Positions 1 through 9,189 of a DNA stretch of 61,066 bases are shown one piece after another (the stretch's first letter is position 1; every line of letters begins with the position of its first letter). This DNA is from an uncultured Eubacteriales bacterium (GTDB lineage Bacteria > Bacillota > Clostridia > Christensenellales > Aristaeellaceae): NCBI GenBank assembly GCA_902789795.1, contig CADAPM010000011.1, positions 1-61,066 of the forward strand. The letters are read 5' to 3'. A program made the translations under genes and the position numbers. Below the pieces are notes generated by a model. That model had not been told where the DNA came from and did no database searches. It saw nothing but the letters and a program-made list of their open reading frames with translations.

Positions 1-1
1 G

Positions 2-754
2 GATATCAACAAGCGCGTGGCCGAGGCCCTGCACCACACAAGCCTGACGGGCCTCGAGACGGTGTTCCCCGGCGACCTGTCCGGCGGCCAGCAGCAGCGC
101 ATCGCGCTGGCCCGCGCCATCGTCACCAACCCGAAGGTCATGCTGCTGGACGAGCCCCTGTCCAACCTGGACCCCAAGCTGCGCGAGACCATGCGCTTTG
201 AGATCAAGGCCCTGCAGCGCAAGTTCAACTTCACCATCATCTTCGTGACCCATGACCAGAGCGAGGCCATGGCCATCTCCGACCGCATGATGGTCTGCGA
301 CATGGGCAAGATCATGCAGATCGACACGCCGGAAAACCTGTACAACAAGCCCTGCAACCGCTTTGTGCACAACTTCCTGGGCGAGAGCACCTTCATCAAC
401 GTGACCGTGAAGGACGGCAAGGCCTACCCCAAGGGCCACATGGAGCAGGCCCTGGACCTGCCCGTGCCCCCGGATGCCGCGGCGGAGATGGTGGTCGCCA
501 CCCGCCCCAACGAGATCGCCCTGACCGGCCCCGGCGAGGGCGGCTTTGCCACACACATTGAGAAGCGCATCTTCCTGACCGACCGCACCGAGTACCTCGT
601 GCCCGTGGGCGAGCAGCTGCTGAAGGTGCAGACCCCGCACCGCGTCACCTTCTCCCAGGGCGAAGCCTGCTGCGTCCACCTGGTGGAGCCCATGTGGTAC
701 CCCGCCGACGACGAGGCTGCCGAGAAGGAAAGGGCCCGGAGACAGCTGGTGTAA
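2..754 (+). CDS. ABC transporter ATP-binding protein (MalK/PotA class), 5' truncated
   Basis: The reading frame is open from the window edge, so the Walker A part lies outside; 250 residues are visible. They include the signature LSGGQQQRIALARA, Walker B with LLLDEPLSNLDPKLR, the H-loop VTHDQSEAM, and a C-terminal TOBE-like region of about 110 residues. This is the nucleotide-binding subunit of an importer that hydrolyses ATP on the cytoplasmic face. The family covers sugar, polyamine and ferric-ion importers, and the substrate cannot be read from this fragment. A clear terminator follows, so it is the last gene of its operon. The class is sure and the substrate unknown. Confidence 0.9.
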   Translation, partial: DINKRVAEALHHTSLTGLETVFPGDLSGGQQQRIALARAIVTNPKVMLLDEPLSNLDPKLRETMRFEIKALQRKFNFTIIFVTHDQSEAMAISDRMMVCDMGKIMQIDTPENLYNKPCNRFVHNFLGESTFINVTVKDGKAYPKGHMEQALDLPVPPDAAAEMVVATRPNEIALTGPGEGGFATHIEKRIFLTDRTEYLVPVGEQLLKVQTPHRVTFSQGEACCVHLVEPMWYPADDEAAEKERARRQLV

Positions 755-775
755 TAAGACATTTGATAAAGACAA

Positions 776-805
776 GGCCCGTCTGCGAAAGCAGGCGGGC
801 CTTTT
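776..805 (+). terminator. Rho-independent terminator after ABC ATPase gene
   Basis: An 11-bp stem (776-786 with 791-801, one G-U pair) has a GAAA loop and is followed by TTTT. It sits 22 bases after the stop codon. Confidence 0.9.
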
Positions 806-852
806 GAGGTGGTTGAGGTATAAGAGAGGTGGTTTTAACGGGCATTACACCG

Positions 853-1013
853 TTTACGCGCAACAGGGCGGGCGGGCCAGTGTCCCGCCCCTACAGTTTG
901 ACCATTGGTTGTTTCCGTTCCGACAAACAGGTTTCTACCCGTCATGGAAGAGGCGCACCAATGGTAACCTTGTAGGGGCGGGACACTGGCCCGCCCGCCC
1001 CGTAACGCGTAAA
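853..1013. repeat. Large palindromic MITE-like element
   Basis: A perfect 30-bp inverted repeat joins 866-895 and 971-1000 (each arm reads GGGCGGGCGGGCCAGTGTCC at its outer side). It extends outward by a further 8 bp (853-860 TTTACGCG with 1006-1013) after a short mismatch. A second inner pair, ACCATTGGT near 901 and ACCAATGGT near 957, lets the whole 161 bp fold into one long hairpin. It fills the gap between two converging genes. No ORF of its own is visible. It is either a MITE-like mobile sequence or a REP-like structured repeat. Confidence 0.8.
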
Positions 1014-1077
1014 TTCAATTCATCTTATCCGGCCCTCGTGTATTTGGCTATTTTTGCAATCCCATTTGATCCAAACC

Positions 1078-1668
1078 TCACCGCGCCGAATCAAGGTATT
1101 TCTCATTCACGTGCGCGTAGAAGACCCGCTTCGGGTGATGGGCCATCAGCAGTTCCCAGTCAGCCTTTAATTTCTCGTTATTTTCATAGGCGTCCAGGTA
1201 TTCGATCGGCTCCAGGTCGCCCACAAAGCAGTCCCCGTCGTCCAGGATCACGGAAACGCTGTCATCGCTGTGGCTGGGCGTGGGTATGATCTCCCCGGCG
1301 ATCCCCATTCCGGCCAGGAATCTCCGGCTGTCCTGACAGCGGATGAGCTCTGCGTTGGTCTCGTCGATCGGCTCGAAGGGGAGGCCGTCTCGGGCAAAGA
1401 TGCCGTCCGAAAAATGGACGGAAGCCGTCTGGACGTCCAAAAGCAGCAGCCGGACGCCCTGCTTCATCAAGCTGCCGATCAGGCCCATGTGATCCGGATG
1501 ATAATGGGTGGCCAGCACGAAGGCGATATCCTTTACCTGAAGGCCGTGGGCCTTGAGGGCCTGATAGAACGCCCGCTGCGTGCCGGCGTAATCGGTATCG
1601 ACCAGAAGCCCGCCGCTGCTGCCGGGGATATAAAATGTGTTCGTGTTGCCGTACTTGAGTTTGATCAT
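1078..1668 (-). CDS. MBL-fold metallo-hydrolase
   Basis: A 196-residue protein with the metallo-beta-lactamase-fold metal site THYHPDHMG (HxHxDH), a later SHSDDS histidine and GDLEPIEY. Family members are zinc or di-iron hydrolases of thioesters, lactones, cyclic nucleotides and similar bonds; the substrate here is unknown. The start at 1668 is chosen because GGGAG lies 7 bases upstream. The frame continues to an ATG at 1770, but that extra part has no ribosome binding site and overlaps the divergent promoter region. It is transcribed away from the GH42 operon and ends beside the palindromic element. There is no signal peptide, so it is cytoplasmic. Confidence 0.85.
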   Translation of the reverse strand: MIKLKYGNTNTFYIPGSSGGLLVDTDYAGTQRAFYQALKAHGLQVKDIAFVLATHYHPDHMGLIGSLMKQGVRLLLLDVQTASVHFSDGIFARDGLPFEPIDETNAELIRCQDSRRFLAGMGIAGEIIPTPSHSDDSVSVILDDGDCFVGDLEPIEYLDAYENNEKLKADWELLMAHHPKRVFYAHVNEKYLDSAR

Positions 1669-1776
1669 GGCGCATCTCCCGAAATTCCGTTTTACCGTCC
1701 CTGCGGTCACTGCAACTATAGCATAACCCGAAGACTTTTGAAAGAGAAAAGCCATGATAAGCATCAACAATCCCGC

Positions 1777-1805
1777 TTTTCATCCGGCCTGAACTATGCT
1801 ATAAT
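1777..1805 (+). promoter_or_regulatory. Promoter of GH42-lipase-GNAT operon
   Basis: TTTTCA (1777-1782), a 17-base spacer and TATAAT (1800-1805) stand 50 bases before the GH42 start. Confidence 0.7.
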
Positions 1806-1854
1806 CCTGCTGAAGCGAACGGCAAAAACAACGGAAGAACAGGGAGGCGCGATC

Positions 1855-3891
1855 ATGCAGTATCCACCCATCATGAAGGGTTTTCCGGAGCTCCTGCACG
1901 GCGGGGACTATAACCCCGAGCAGTGGCTGCGCTGGAAGGACGAGATCTGGCCCAAGGATATGGAGCTGGCGAAGGCGGCGGGGATCAACACCCTGTCGGT
2001 GGGCATCTTCTCCTGGGCGGTGCTGGAGCCCCGGGAAGGGGAATACGATTTCAGCTTCCTGGACGAGGTCATGGACCTGCTGGCCAAGAACGGCAGGAAG
2101 GCCGTGCTGGCCACGCCCAGCGGAGCCAAGCCCCAGTGGATGGCGGAAAAGTACCCTGAGGTGCTGCGCGTGGACGCGGAGCGCCGGCGGGCCCTGTACG
2201 GCACCCGGCACAACCACTGCCTGAGCTCGCCGGTGTACCGCGAGAAAGTGCGGGCCATCAACACCGCCCTGGCCGAACGGTATAAGGATCACCCGGCCCT
2301 GGGGCTGTGGCACGTCTCCAACGAGTACGGCGGTGAGTGCCATTGCCCGCTGTGCCAGGCGCGCTTCCACGAATGGCTCAAAGAAAAGTACGGCACCATC
2401 GAGCGGCTCAACGAGTCCTGGTGGAACTCCTTCTGGAGCCACCTCTATCCCTCCTTTGAGGCCATCGAGAGCCCGTCGCCCATCGGCGAGTGCGATAACC
2501 CGGCCCTGACCCTGAACTGGCGGCGCTTTACCTCGCACCAATTCCGGGATTTCTATGAGTGGGAGATCGCGCCCCTGAAGGCCATCACGCCGGACGTGCC
2601 CTGCACGGCCAACCTGATGGCCGCCTATCCCGGTATCGACTACTTCGACCTGGGCCGCGCCCTGGACGTGTCCTCCTGGGACAACTATCCCCAGTGGACC
2701 GGGGACAGCCGGGACGCGCGCGTACTGATGGACGCCGCCTTCAACCATGACCTGATGCGCGGCGTCGGCGGGCAGAAGCCCTTCATGATGATGGAATCCT
2801 CGCCCAGCGCCGTGAACTGGCAGCCGGTCAACCGCCTGCGCCAGCCCGGCGTGCTGATGCTGCAGGGCCTGCAGGCCATCGCCCACGGCTCGGACAGCGT
2901 GCAGTATTTCCAGTTCCGCAAGGGCCGCGGCGGCGCGGAGAAATTCCACGGCGCGGTGGTGGACCACGTGGGCACCCGGGAGACCCGCGTCTTCCGCGAG
3001 GTCGCCGAGGTGGGCCAGCGGCTCAGGCAGCTGAAGGCGGTGACCGGCAGCGCGCCGGAAAGCCGCATCGCCCTGATCTACGACTGGGAGAACCGCTGGG
3101 CCCTGGACCAGGCGGCCTTCGGGCACAAGAACCACCAGAAATATGAGGAGACCGTCCGCGCCCATTACCGCGCCCTGAAGGGGCTCGGCCATGACGTGGA
3201 CCTGATCGACCAGACCTGCGGGCTGGAGGGCTACACCGCGGTCATCGGCCCCATGACCTACCTGCTGAGGCCCGGCTTTGCCGAGCACGTCCAGCACTTC
3301 GTGGCGGAGGGCGGCGTGTACGTGGGCACCTATATCTCCGGCTGGGTGGATGAGGACGACAAGGCTTTCCCCGGCGGCTGGCCCGGCCCCCTCAAGGAGG
3401 TCTTCGGCCTCTGGGACGAGGAGACGGACACCCTGGACGAGACGCAGCACAACCACTTCGGCTGGAAGGGCAGGACCTACCAGGTGGACGATTACGCCGC
3501 CCTGGTGCACACCCGCGGCGCGGAGGTGCTGGCCCTGTATGACGAGAACTTTTACCGCGGCTATCCCGTGCTGACCCGCAACGTCTACGGCAAGGGAAAG
3601 GCATATTACATCGCCGCCCGCACGGGGGAGGATTTCCTCCGGGACTTTTACGCGGACCTGCTCAGCCGGTGCGGGCTCGATCCCCTGGTCAAGGGCCTGC
3701 CCGAAGGCGTGGACTGCGCCAGTCGTGCGGGAGATGCCGGGCGCTTCCTCTTCCTGATGAACGGCAATCCCCACGCCGTCACCGTCTGCCTGCCGGGCGG
3801 CGTGCGCGCGGAGGACGGCGAGGCCGTCTGCGGCCTGACGGAGCTCAGGCCCTGGGAGGTCCTCGCGCTGCGGCTCAACGAAGGAGCGTAA
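1855..3891 (+). CDS. Glycoside hydrolase family 42 beta-galactosidase
   Basis: A 678-residue intracellular enzyme (no signal peptide) expected to remove terminal beta-D-galactose from short oligosaccharides by a retaining mechanism. The N-terminal TIM barrel starts with HGGDYNPEQW. The acid/base is Glu157 in HVSNEYGGECHCPLC, where the cysteines match the GH42 zinc site. The nucleophile is Glu314 in MMMESSPSAVNWQ. Trimerisation and small C-terminal beta domains follow, and the length is normal for the family. The start at 1855 has GGGAGG upstream; the frame is open much further back, but that part overlaps the antisense MBL gene. It is the first gene of an operon with the lipase (6-bp gap) and the acetyltransferase. 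Confidence 0.95.
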   Translation: MQYPPIMKGFPELLHGGDYNPEQWLRWKDEIWPKDMELAKAAGINTLSVGIFSWAVLEPREGEYDFSFLDEVMDLLAKNGRKAVLATPSGAKPQWMAEKYPEVLRVDAERRRALYGTRHNHCLSSPVYREKVRAINTALAERYKDHPALGLWHVSNEYGGECHCPLCQARFHEWLKEKYGTIERLNESWWNSFWSHLYPSFEAIESPSPIGECDNPALTLNWRRFTSHQFRDFYEWEIAPLKAITPDVPCTANLMAAYPGIDYFDLGRALDVSSWDNYPQWTGDSRDARVLMDAAFNHDLMRGVGGQKPFMMMESSPSAVNWQPVNRLRQPGVLMLQGLQAIAHGSDSVQYFQFRKGRGGAEKFHGAVVDHVGTRETRVFREVAEVGQRLRQLKAVTGSAPESRIALIYDWENRWALDQAAFGHKNHQKYEETVRAHYRALKGLGHDVDLIDQTCGLEGYTAVIGPMTYLLRPGFAEHVQHFVAEGGVYVGTYISGWVDEDDKAFPGGWPGPLKEVFGLWDEETDTLDETQHNHFGWKGRTYQVDDYAALVHTRGAEVLALYDENFYRGYPVLTRNVYGKGKAYYIAARTGEDFLRDFYADLLSRCGLDPLVKGLPEGVDCASRAGDAGRFLFLMNGNPHAVTVCLPGGVRAEDGEAVCGLTELRPWEVLALRLNEGA

Positions 3892-3897
3892 CGGGCG

Positions 3898-4686
3898 ATG
3901 AAAACGCGCTATCCGCTGCTGCTGGTGCACGGCTTTGCCATGAAGGACACGTTTTTCATGCGCTCCTTCGGGAAGATCGACCGCATCCTGCGCATCCAGG
4001 GGTATCAGGTGTTCACCAGCCGGATCGACGCCGTCGGGAGCGTGGAAAGCAACGCGGCGCAGCTGAAGGAGGAGATCGAAAGGATCTGCACGGAGACCGG
4101 GGCGGAGAAGGTCAACATCATCGCCCATTCCAAGGGCGGTTTGGACGCCAAGTGCATGATCCAGGACCTGGGCATGTCGGGGCGGGTCGCGTCGCTGACG
4201 ACTTTGTGCACGCCCTTCCGCGGTTCGCCCATCGCCAGCTTCATCCTGCGCTTCCCGGAGTTCGCGGTGCGCTACGCTGCCTGGTGGGTCAACCTGGCCT
4301 ACCGCATCCTGGGCGACCGCTCGCCCGACAGCTTCACGGCCTGCCAGGAGATGCGCCGCGTGACGGACGAGAACACGGAGGCCCTGAACTGCTCCGGGGA
4401 CGTCTTCTGCCAGAGCTTTTCATCTGCGGTGCGCAAGGGCGAGAAGGGGCAGGACTTCGTCATGAGCATCCCGCTCATGTTCTCCCGCTGGATCGAAAAG
4501 GCGCACATCACCGACGGCCTGGTGCCCCGGGATTCCGCCATCTTCGGCGAGTACCGCGGCGACTGCGTGGATGGCTCCGTATCCCATACGGAGATCGTGG
4601 ACTTTATGACGGCGGACAAAAAGCGCGACCAGATCTACGCCTTCTGGTCCGCCCTCTGCGAAGAACTGGTGAATGCGGGGTACTGA
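3898..4686 (+). CDS. Alpha/beta-hydrolase (lipase-like)
   Basis: A 262-residue serine hydrolase. It starts with LLLVHGFAMKD (oxyanion region). The nucleophile elbow IIAHSKGG holds Ser78, DGLVPRDSA has the likely acid, and SHTEIVD near the end has the catalytic histidine. The pattern matches short triacylglycerol-lipase or esterase families; the substrate is not known. No signal peptide is seen. It begins 6 bases after the GH42 stop and is followed after 3 bases by the acetyltransferase, so the three are probably co-transcribed. GGAG lies about 12 bases before the ATG, which is a little far. Confidence 0.85.
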   Translation: MKTRYPLLLVHGFAMKDTFFMRSFGKIDRILRIQGYQVFTSRIDAVGSVESNAAQLKEEIERICTETGAEKVNIIAHSKGGLDAKCMIQDLGMSGRVASLTTLCTPFRGSPIASFILRFPEFAVRYAAWWVNLAYRILGDRSPDSFTACQEMRRVTDENTEALNCSGDVFCQSFSSAVRKGEKGQDFVMSIPLMFSRWIEKAHITDGLVPRDSAIFGEYRGDCVDGSVSHTEIVDFMTADKKRDQIYAFWSALCEELVNAGY

Positions 4687-4689
4687 CAG

Positions 4690-5256
4690 ATGGTCCGAAA
4701 CGCGGTTCTCTCCGACGCCGAGCGGCTGGCGGAGATCTATGCCTGGTATGTGGAGCGCACGGCCGTGACCTTTGAGTTCGCAGCCCCGTCCCCGGAGGAG
4801 TTCCGGGAGCGGATGCGCGGGATCATGGCCCGCTACCCCTACCTGGTCGTCGAGGAGGAGGACCGGGTGCTGGGCTACGCCTACGCGGGCCCCTTCAAGG
4901 GCCGGGCGGCCTACGACTGGTCCTGCGAGACCACCATCTATCTGGACCGGGAGGCGCGGGGACGCGGCCTGGGCCGGCAGCTGTATGAAGCGCTGGAAGC
5001 GCAGCTCCAGGCCATGGGCATCCTGAACCTGTACGCCTGCATCGCCGTGCCTGACCAGGAGGATGAATACCTGACCCACGCCAGCGAGCGCTTCCACGCC
5101 CATCTGGGCTACCGCCTGGCAGGCACCTTCCGGCAGTGCGCCTGCAAGTTCGGCCGCTGGTACAGCATGGTCTGGATGGAAAAGCATCTGGGCGAGCGCC
5201 GGAACGACCCGCCTTCCGTGCGGTGGCGGACGGAGGAACGGCAGCGGGACTGCTGA
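4690..5256 (+). CDS. GNAT N-acetyltransferase (phosphinothricin acetyltransferase-like)
   Basis: A 188-residue GNAT enzyme. It opens with VRNAVLSDAERLAEIYAWYV and carries the acetyl-CoA loop DREARGRGLGRQLYEAL. The ETTIYLD strand and the HLGYRLAGTFRQCACKFGRW tail are typical of the PAT/YwnH group, which acetylates the amino group of phosphinothricin-like or methionine-sulfoximine-like compounds. The true substrate here is unknown. It is the last gene of the GH42 operon and ends at a terminator shared with the converging lipase gene. Confidence 0.88.
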   Translation: MVRNAVLSDAERLAEIYAWYVERTAVTFEFAAPSPEEFRERMRGIMARYPYLVVEEEDRVLGYAYAGPFKGRAAYDWSCETTIYLDREARGRGLGRQLYEALEAQLQAMGILNLYACIAVPDQEDEYLTHASERFHAHLGYRLAGTFRQCACKFGRWYSMVWMEKHLGERRNDPPSVRWRTEERQRDC

Positions 5257-5276
5257 TGGACCGAATATAAGCAACG

Positions 5277-5318
5277 AAAAAGGCATCCTGATGGCCCGAT
5301 GGGGTCAGGATGCCTTTT
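5277..5318. terminator. Bidirectional terminator
   Basis: AGGCATCCTGA (5281-5291) pairs with TCAGGATGCCT (5305-5315), with A-rich and T-rich flanks. It lies between converging operons and can serve both. Confidence 0.9.
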
Positions 5319-5327
5319 CGTATGCCG

Positions 5328-6869
5328 TTATTTCCTTCTTTTCAGCGCGTGGGACGCGGCCAGCAGGCGCAGGGAGGCGGCATAGCGCCTGAGCCTTACG
5401 GCGGCCGCGTTGGGGAGCAAAGGCCGCGGTACGGCGGGGCGGTAGACGCGCTTGACGGCTTCCGGAGCCGTCGTCCCCCTGTCCAGGACCGCCGGCGGGG
5501 CGGAGGGGTCCGCCGCGGGGCGCAGCCGATCGAGGCCCTCGGTGACGATGTAAAAGTAGGAGGGGATCTCGTCCCCGGCCGCGTCGTACAGCCGGTGGGG
5601 CAGGATGCAGGCGTTCTTGATGCCCCGGATCCAGGCGGCGGCGCCGTGCTCCCGCAGCAGGGCCTCCCAGGCTCCGGTCAGGGCGGACAACCGCGCTTCG
5701 GGCAGGTCCGCTTCGCCGGAGACGTACAGGTATCCCTGCTCCAGCCGGCCGGCCACGCGGTCCAGCAGGCTCAGCACGCTGTCCTCGCCCGCGTTCAGCA
5801 GGTCGGTGAAGGGCATTTGCTCGGTCTCGCCCAGCACGCGCCGCAGGGTCGCCTCTGACTGCCGGCGCAGCACGCGCAGGATGGCGATGCCGTCCAGCAG
5901 GGCTTCCGGCGCGGTTTCGGCCTGTTCCAACAGGCGGCGGGCCTGCAGGGTGCAGGGGTCCTGGGCCGCGGGGCCGTACATCTTTGCCCGGTCGTCCTCC
6001 GCCGGGTCAAAGGCCAGGCATTCGCCCAGGTGCGCCCAGGCGCCGAGGCGGGGCACCAGGTCGTCCGCGTTCATGATATGGGTGATGGGGTAGCCGTCCG
6101 CCGGCAGAGGGCGCCCCGGATGGGCCACCGTGGGGGAGGCAAAGCCGAAGCCCCGCAGGTATTCCCTCCGCACGCCGTCCTGCAGCAGCCGGTCGATGAA
6201 GGTCTGCATCGCCGCGCCGCCCTGGCTGTGGCCGCATACCCACAGTCGGAAGGGGCTGCCGGGCTGCTTCAGCCCGTCGATGATCTCCCGCAGGCTCAGG
6301 TCCGGCTGTTTTAGGACGCCTGCCGCCCAGGGAAAACGGATCTGGGGCAGCTTTTCGATGAACTCCTGGGCCAGCTGCAGAAAGCCCTCGTGCAGCCCGT
6401 CCCGGACCGCCATGCGCAGGTTGGCCTCCCAGTCGCCCAGCTGTTTGCCGGTGCCCATGAAGCCCACGGCCACGATCATCTGCTCGCCCTGGGGCCGGAT
6501 CATCACGATGGCCTTGAGGGAGGCGGACTCCTGCTCGGGCTGGTGCAGGCTCATGACCTGCTCCACCGGATTCAGGGCGGACATCTTGAGCCGCGCGAAC
6601 TTCTGCAGGGCGGCGCGGGTCAGGCCGTTCAGGGGCGTACCGGAGCTGTTCAGCATTTCTCCGGTGATCACGCTGCGGTTCACCAGGAAAGAACAGTCCT
6701 GCCAGCCCGCCTGCAGCCAGCATCCGGGGTCCATAGTATAAGCCGCCGTCGCCAGCTCGTAGGAGAGGCGTACGGCGGCGGGAGAGAGCTCCGGCGCGTC
6801 GCCGGAAGCGGGGAAAAGGCAGGCAGTATCGGACAGATCGACGCCCGTCATTGGGGCCTTAACAGGCAT
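5328..6869 (-). CDS. Lipase-3-like alpha/beta hydrolase
   Basis: A 513-residue protein with the nucleophile elbow VCGHSQGGAAMQ followed by GFASPTVAHP and MNADDLVPRLG, the serine and aspartate surroundings of class 3 (fungal-type) lipases. The C-terminal 200 residues are rich in Arg, Ala and Leu, match nothing I recognise, and end in ALKRRK. No signal peptide is seen. The start at 6869 has AAGGAG 8 bases upstream. It is the third gene of an operon after the transglutaminase-like protein and CvpA (13-bp gap). The hydrolase fold is well supported; the lipid substrate is only inferred. Confidence 0.78.
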   Translation of the reverse strand: MPVKAPMTGVDLSDTACLFPASGDAPELSPAAVRLSYELATAAYTMDPGCWLQAGWQDCSFLVNRSVITGEMLNSSGTPLNGLTRAALQKFARLKMSALNPVEQVMSLHQPEQESASLKAIVMIRPQGEQMIVAVGFMGTGKQLGDWEANLRMAVRDGLHEGFLQLAQEFIEKLPQIRFPWAAGVLKQPDLSLREIIDGLKQPGSPFRLWVCGHSQGGAAMQTFIDRLLQDGVRREYLRGFGFASPTVAHPGRPLPADGYPITHIMNADDLVPRLGAWAHLGECLAFDPAEDDRAKMYGPAAQDPCTLQARRLLEQAETAPEALLDGIAILRVLRRQSEATLRRVLGETEQMPFTDLLNAGEDSVLSLLDRVAGRLEQGYLYVSGEADLPEARLSALTGAWEALLREHGAAAWIRGIKNACILPHRLYDAAGDEIPSYFYIVTEGLDRLRPAADPSAPPAVLDRGTTAPEAVKRVYRPAVPRPLLPNAAAVRLRRYAASLRLLAASHALKRRK

Positions 6870-6882
6870 AAAACGCTCCTTG

Positions 6883-7581
6883 TCAGCTGAAATAAATACC
6901 GGTAAAGAAGGGGATGCTCATGAAATGCCGAGCCATGGCGCTGCCGGACAGCAGGTCCTTGACCGCGTCCAGCGGGACCACGGTCAGCGCCAGCGGCACC
7001 AGCAGGAAGAACAGCGCCAGCAGCATCGCGCCCCGGGCGAGGCCGAACAGGCCCGCTGCCGCCCAGTCCACCCCCCGCAAAAGCGGGAAGTGGAACACGT
7101 AGTTGGCGAGGCTGATGATGAGCGCCAGCGCGATGTAGACGCCGAACACACAGATCAGGTAGCTCAGGATGCGGATGGCTGAGGCCAGCACCGCGCTCTG
7201 CACGTAATCGTTGACCGTTCGGTCGGATTCGATGCGCGCGCCGCTCTCCAGGTTGCGGCGCAGGATCGTGGCCAGGGCGTCCGGCAGGCCGGTGTTTTCG
7301 ACGACCAGGTCGATGGTCTCCGGCGAAATGCCGGTCACCGGCGTGTTGGCCAGCTCCACGTCGCCCACGCGGGCCAGGGCGTCCGTGTAGGTGAGCAGCT
7401 GGGAGGTAATGGCCGTGTTGCCCGCTACGGCGTCGGACAGCGGCACGCTCAGCGGGTACGCCAGCAGCACCGCCAGGATCAGCGCGCCCGTGTTCAGCAC
7501 GGTCTGCACCGCCCCGCGGTAGATGGCGTAGGCAACGCTCAAAAGCAGTACGGCCAGGATGGCAAGGTCAAAAACGTTCAT
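6883..7581 (-). CDS. CvpA family membrane protein
   Basis: A 232-residue integral membrane protein beginning VFDLAILAVLLLSVAYAIYRG, the typical first segment of the CvpA (colicin V production) family. There are about four hydrophobic segments with a long external loop at residues 60-130. The ending LLRGVDWAAAGLFGLARGAM fits the family's third and fourth segments. The cellular role is poorly defined; members affect envelope stress and colicin export. The gene begins 24 bp after the transglutaminase-like gene and is followed by the lipase gene. Confidence 0.85.
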   Translation of the reverse strand: MNVFDLAILAVLLLSVAYAIYRGAVQTVLNTGALILAVLLAYPLSVPLSDAVAGNTAITSQLLTYTDALARVGDVELANTPVTGISPETIDLVVENTGLPDALATILRRNLESGARIESDRTVNDYVQSAVLASAIRILSYLICVFGVYIALALIISLANYVFHFPLLRGVDWAAAGLFGLARGAMLLALFFLLVPLALTVVPLDAVKDLLSGSAMARHFMSIPFFTGIYFS

Positions 7582-7605
7582 GAAATGGATCCTTTAATCA
7601 TTTGC

Positions 7606-9144
7606 TCAAGGCGCGATCACGAGATAGCCGTGGTCGGCGGCGTATTGGATGGCGGCGGCGTTATCCGTCACGAAGATCAGCCGCTCGCAGCCGTCGAAGG
7701 CGTCGCTGGCGAGGTCAATATCATTGCCGGAGAAATACACCGTCCGTACGCTGCTGTCGGCAAAAGCTCTCGCGCCGACGGTGTTCAGCCGGGACGGGAA
7801 GGACACGATGGCGGCGTCCACCCCCAGGAAGGCCTGCTCCTCGACCGTTTCCGCGTCGTCTGGCAGGTCCAGGGTGCCGGGATCCGGGATGTTCCAGCCC
7901 GTCAGACGGAAGCAGAAGCCGTCGTCCGTCAAGCTGGCGCTGACAGTGGCGGGGCCGCCGTTTTCCAGCATGACGCCGTCCCGGCTGATGGCCCAGATCA
8001 GCAGCCTGGGTTTGATATTATAGCTGGAAGAGACCCAGCTGATTTCGTCACCGGACATTTCCCAAAGCGCGCCATCATATCCCGTGTCCTCATTCAGGTT
8101 CCAGACGGTTATATCCTGGTTGAAGGCATCATCCACCAAGGTGTATACAGGAGTAACGAACCCGCCAGTTGGTCCGTAATCGGAGAGCCCCCAATTTTTC
8201 CATTCCTCTGTGTAAATGTAGTAGTTGGCGTCCAGAGAAGTGCAGCTGGCCGCGTGGGCGCCGCTTTTGAGCTCGTGGGATTCGACGCTCTGCATGATGC
8301 TGCTGTTCAGGCAGAAGAATTCATGGCCTTCCCAGCCGCTGACTGGGCTGCCTTCCCCGGGCATGGCGGAATTCGGATCGTCCCAGGTAGGATCCGCCTG
8401 ATACCATTTCCCGTCGATATTCAGCGTGTTCCACGCATGAGAGCTGCTGAGCGCCCGCTCGACGGGGATGCCGGCCTCCTGGCACAGCAGCAAATAGTCC
8501 TTGCTGTAACTGTCGCAGACACCGTAACCGCGGAGGATGGCGTCGGGGCCGTAAAAGCTGTAGGATCCGTCATAGTACATGTGGTGCGTCAGCCAGTCAT
8601 ACAGGTTCAGCGCAGTCTGCCAGTCTGTGGACGCTCTGCAGCTGCTGACGACCTCTGCCACCTTTTTTTCGATCGTTTGGGTGCCGCCGACAGTGAAATC
8701 GATGTATTCCCATGCGATATTATTCTCGCCCTGATACACGTCCACCCAGCAGGCATAATGCCCGGCGCTGTAAAATGTATACGCGAGCTGCGCTTCTTCG
8801 GTTTCCTCTCCATAATATGTATACCCGGAAGGATCCCGCTCCACATCCTGGATCGCCCATATATATTTCAGACCGGATGGATCCTCCACGCCGGTCACGG
8901 TCGCAGTCAGAGTCACCGTTTCGCCGGAGGTCAGATCACCGGACAGGTCGATGCCCACAGACGGCGTGGCTTCCTGGACTGATTTGATGGATTTTACTTT
9001 CCTTGTCTTCAGGAGCTCCTGATGCCTTTTGAGCGATTTCAGCATCTCCTGCCGCCTCGGGTTCGTCGGGCCTGCTATCGCCGAAGCTGCGAACAGGAGC
9101 ACGAACACTGCCGCCAGGATCATGACTGCTGCTGCTTTCTTCAC
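7606..9144 (-). CDS. Secreted transglutaminase-like protein with leucine-rich-repeat end
   Basis: A 512-residue exported protein with a signal peptide (MKKAAAVMILAAVF... cut near ASAIAG). It has a linker with a coiled, Lys-rich stretch, a PKD/Ig-like region (about 60-155), and a transglutaminase-type cysteine-protease fold with Cys210 (GVCDSYSKDY), His236 (SSSHAWNTL) and Asp251 (YQADPTWDD). The last about 90 residues are BspA-type leucine-rich repeats. I prefer GTG at 9144: AAGG lies 8 bases upstream and it gives a classical signal peptide. The GTG at 9153 is too close to GGAG. It is the first gene of an operon with CvpA and the lipase. A cell-surface peptidase or cross-linking role is inferred. 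Confidence 0.85.
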   Translation of the reverse strand: MKKAAAVMILAAVFVLLFAASAIAGPTNPRRQEMLKSLKRHQELLKTRKVKSIKSVQEATPSVGIDLSGDLTSGETVTLTATVTGVEDPSGLKYIWAIQDVERDPSGYTYYGEETEEAQLAYTFYSAGHYACWVDVYQGENNIAWEYIDFTVGGTQTIEKKVAEVVSSCRASTDWQTALNLYDWLTHHMYYDGSYSFYGPDAILRGYGVCDSYSKDYLLLCQEAGIPVERALSSSHAWNTLNIDGKWYQADPTWDDPNSAMPGEGSPVSGWEGHEFFCLNSSIMQSVESHELKSGAHAASCTSLDANYYIYTEEWKNWGLSDYGPTGGFVTPVYTLVDDAFNQDITVWNLNEDTGYDGALWEMSGDEISWVSSSYNIKPRLLIWAISRDGVMLENGGPATVSASLTDDGFCFRLTGWNIPDPGTLDLPDDAETVEEQAFLGVDAAIVSFPSRLNTVGARAFADSSVRTVYFSGNDIDLASDAFDGCERLIFVTDNAAAIQYAADHGYLVIAP

Positions 9145-9189
9145 TGCGGTCACCTTCTCCGTTCATCAATGTGGGGTCAACTGAAAAGT

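Noticed and set aside
1780-4128. 782-codon open frame on the minus strand opposite GH42
   Set aside because: It mirrors the codons of the confident GH42 gene, has no RBS or known domain, and is an expected by-product of GC-rich third positions.
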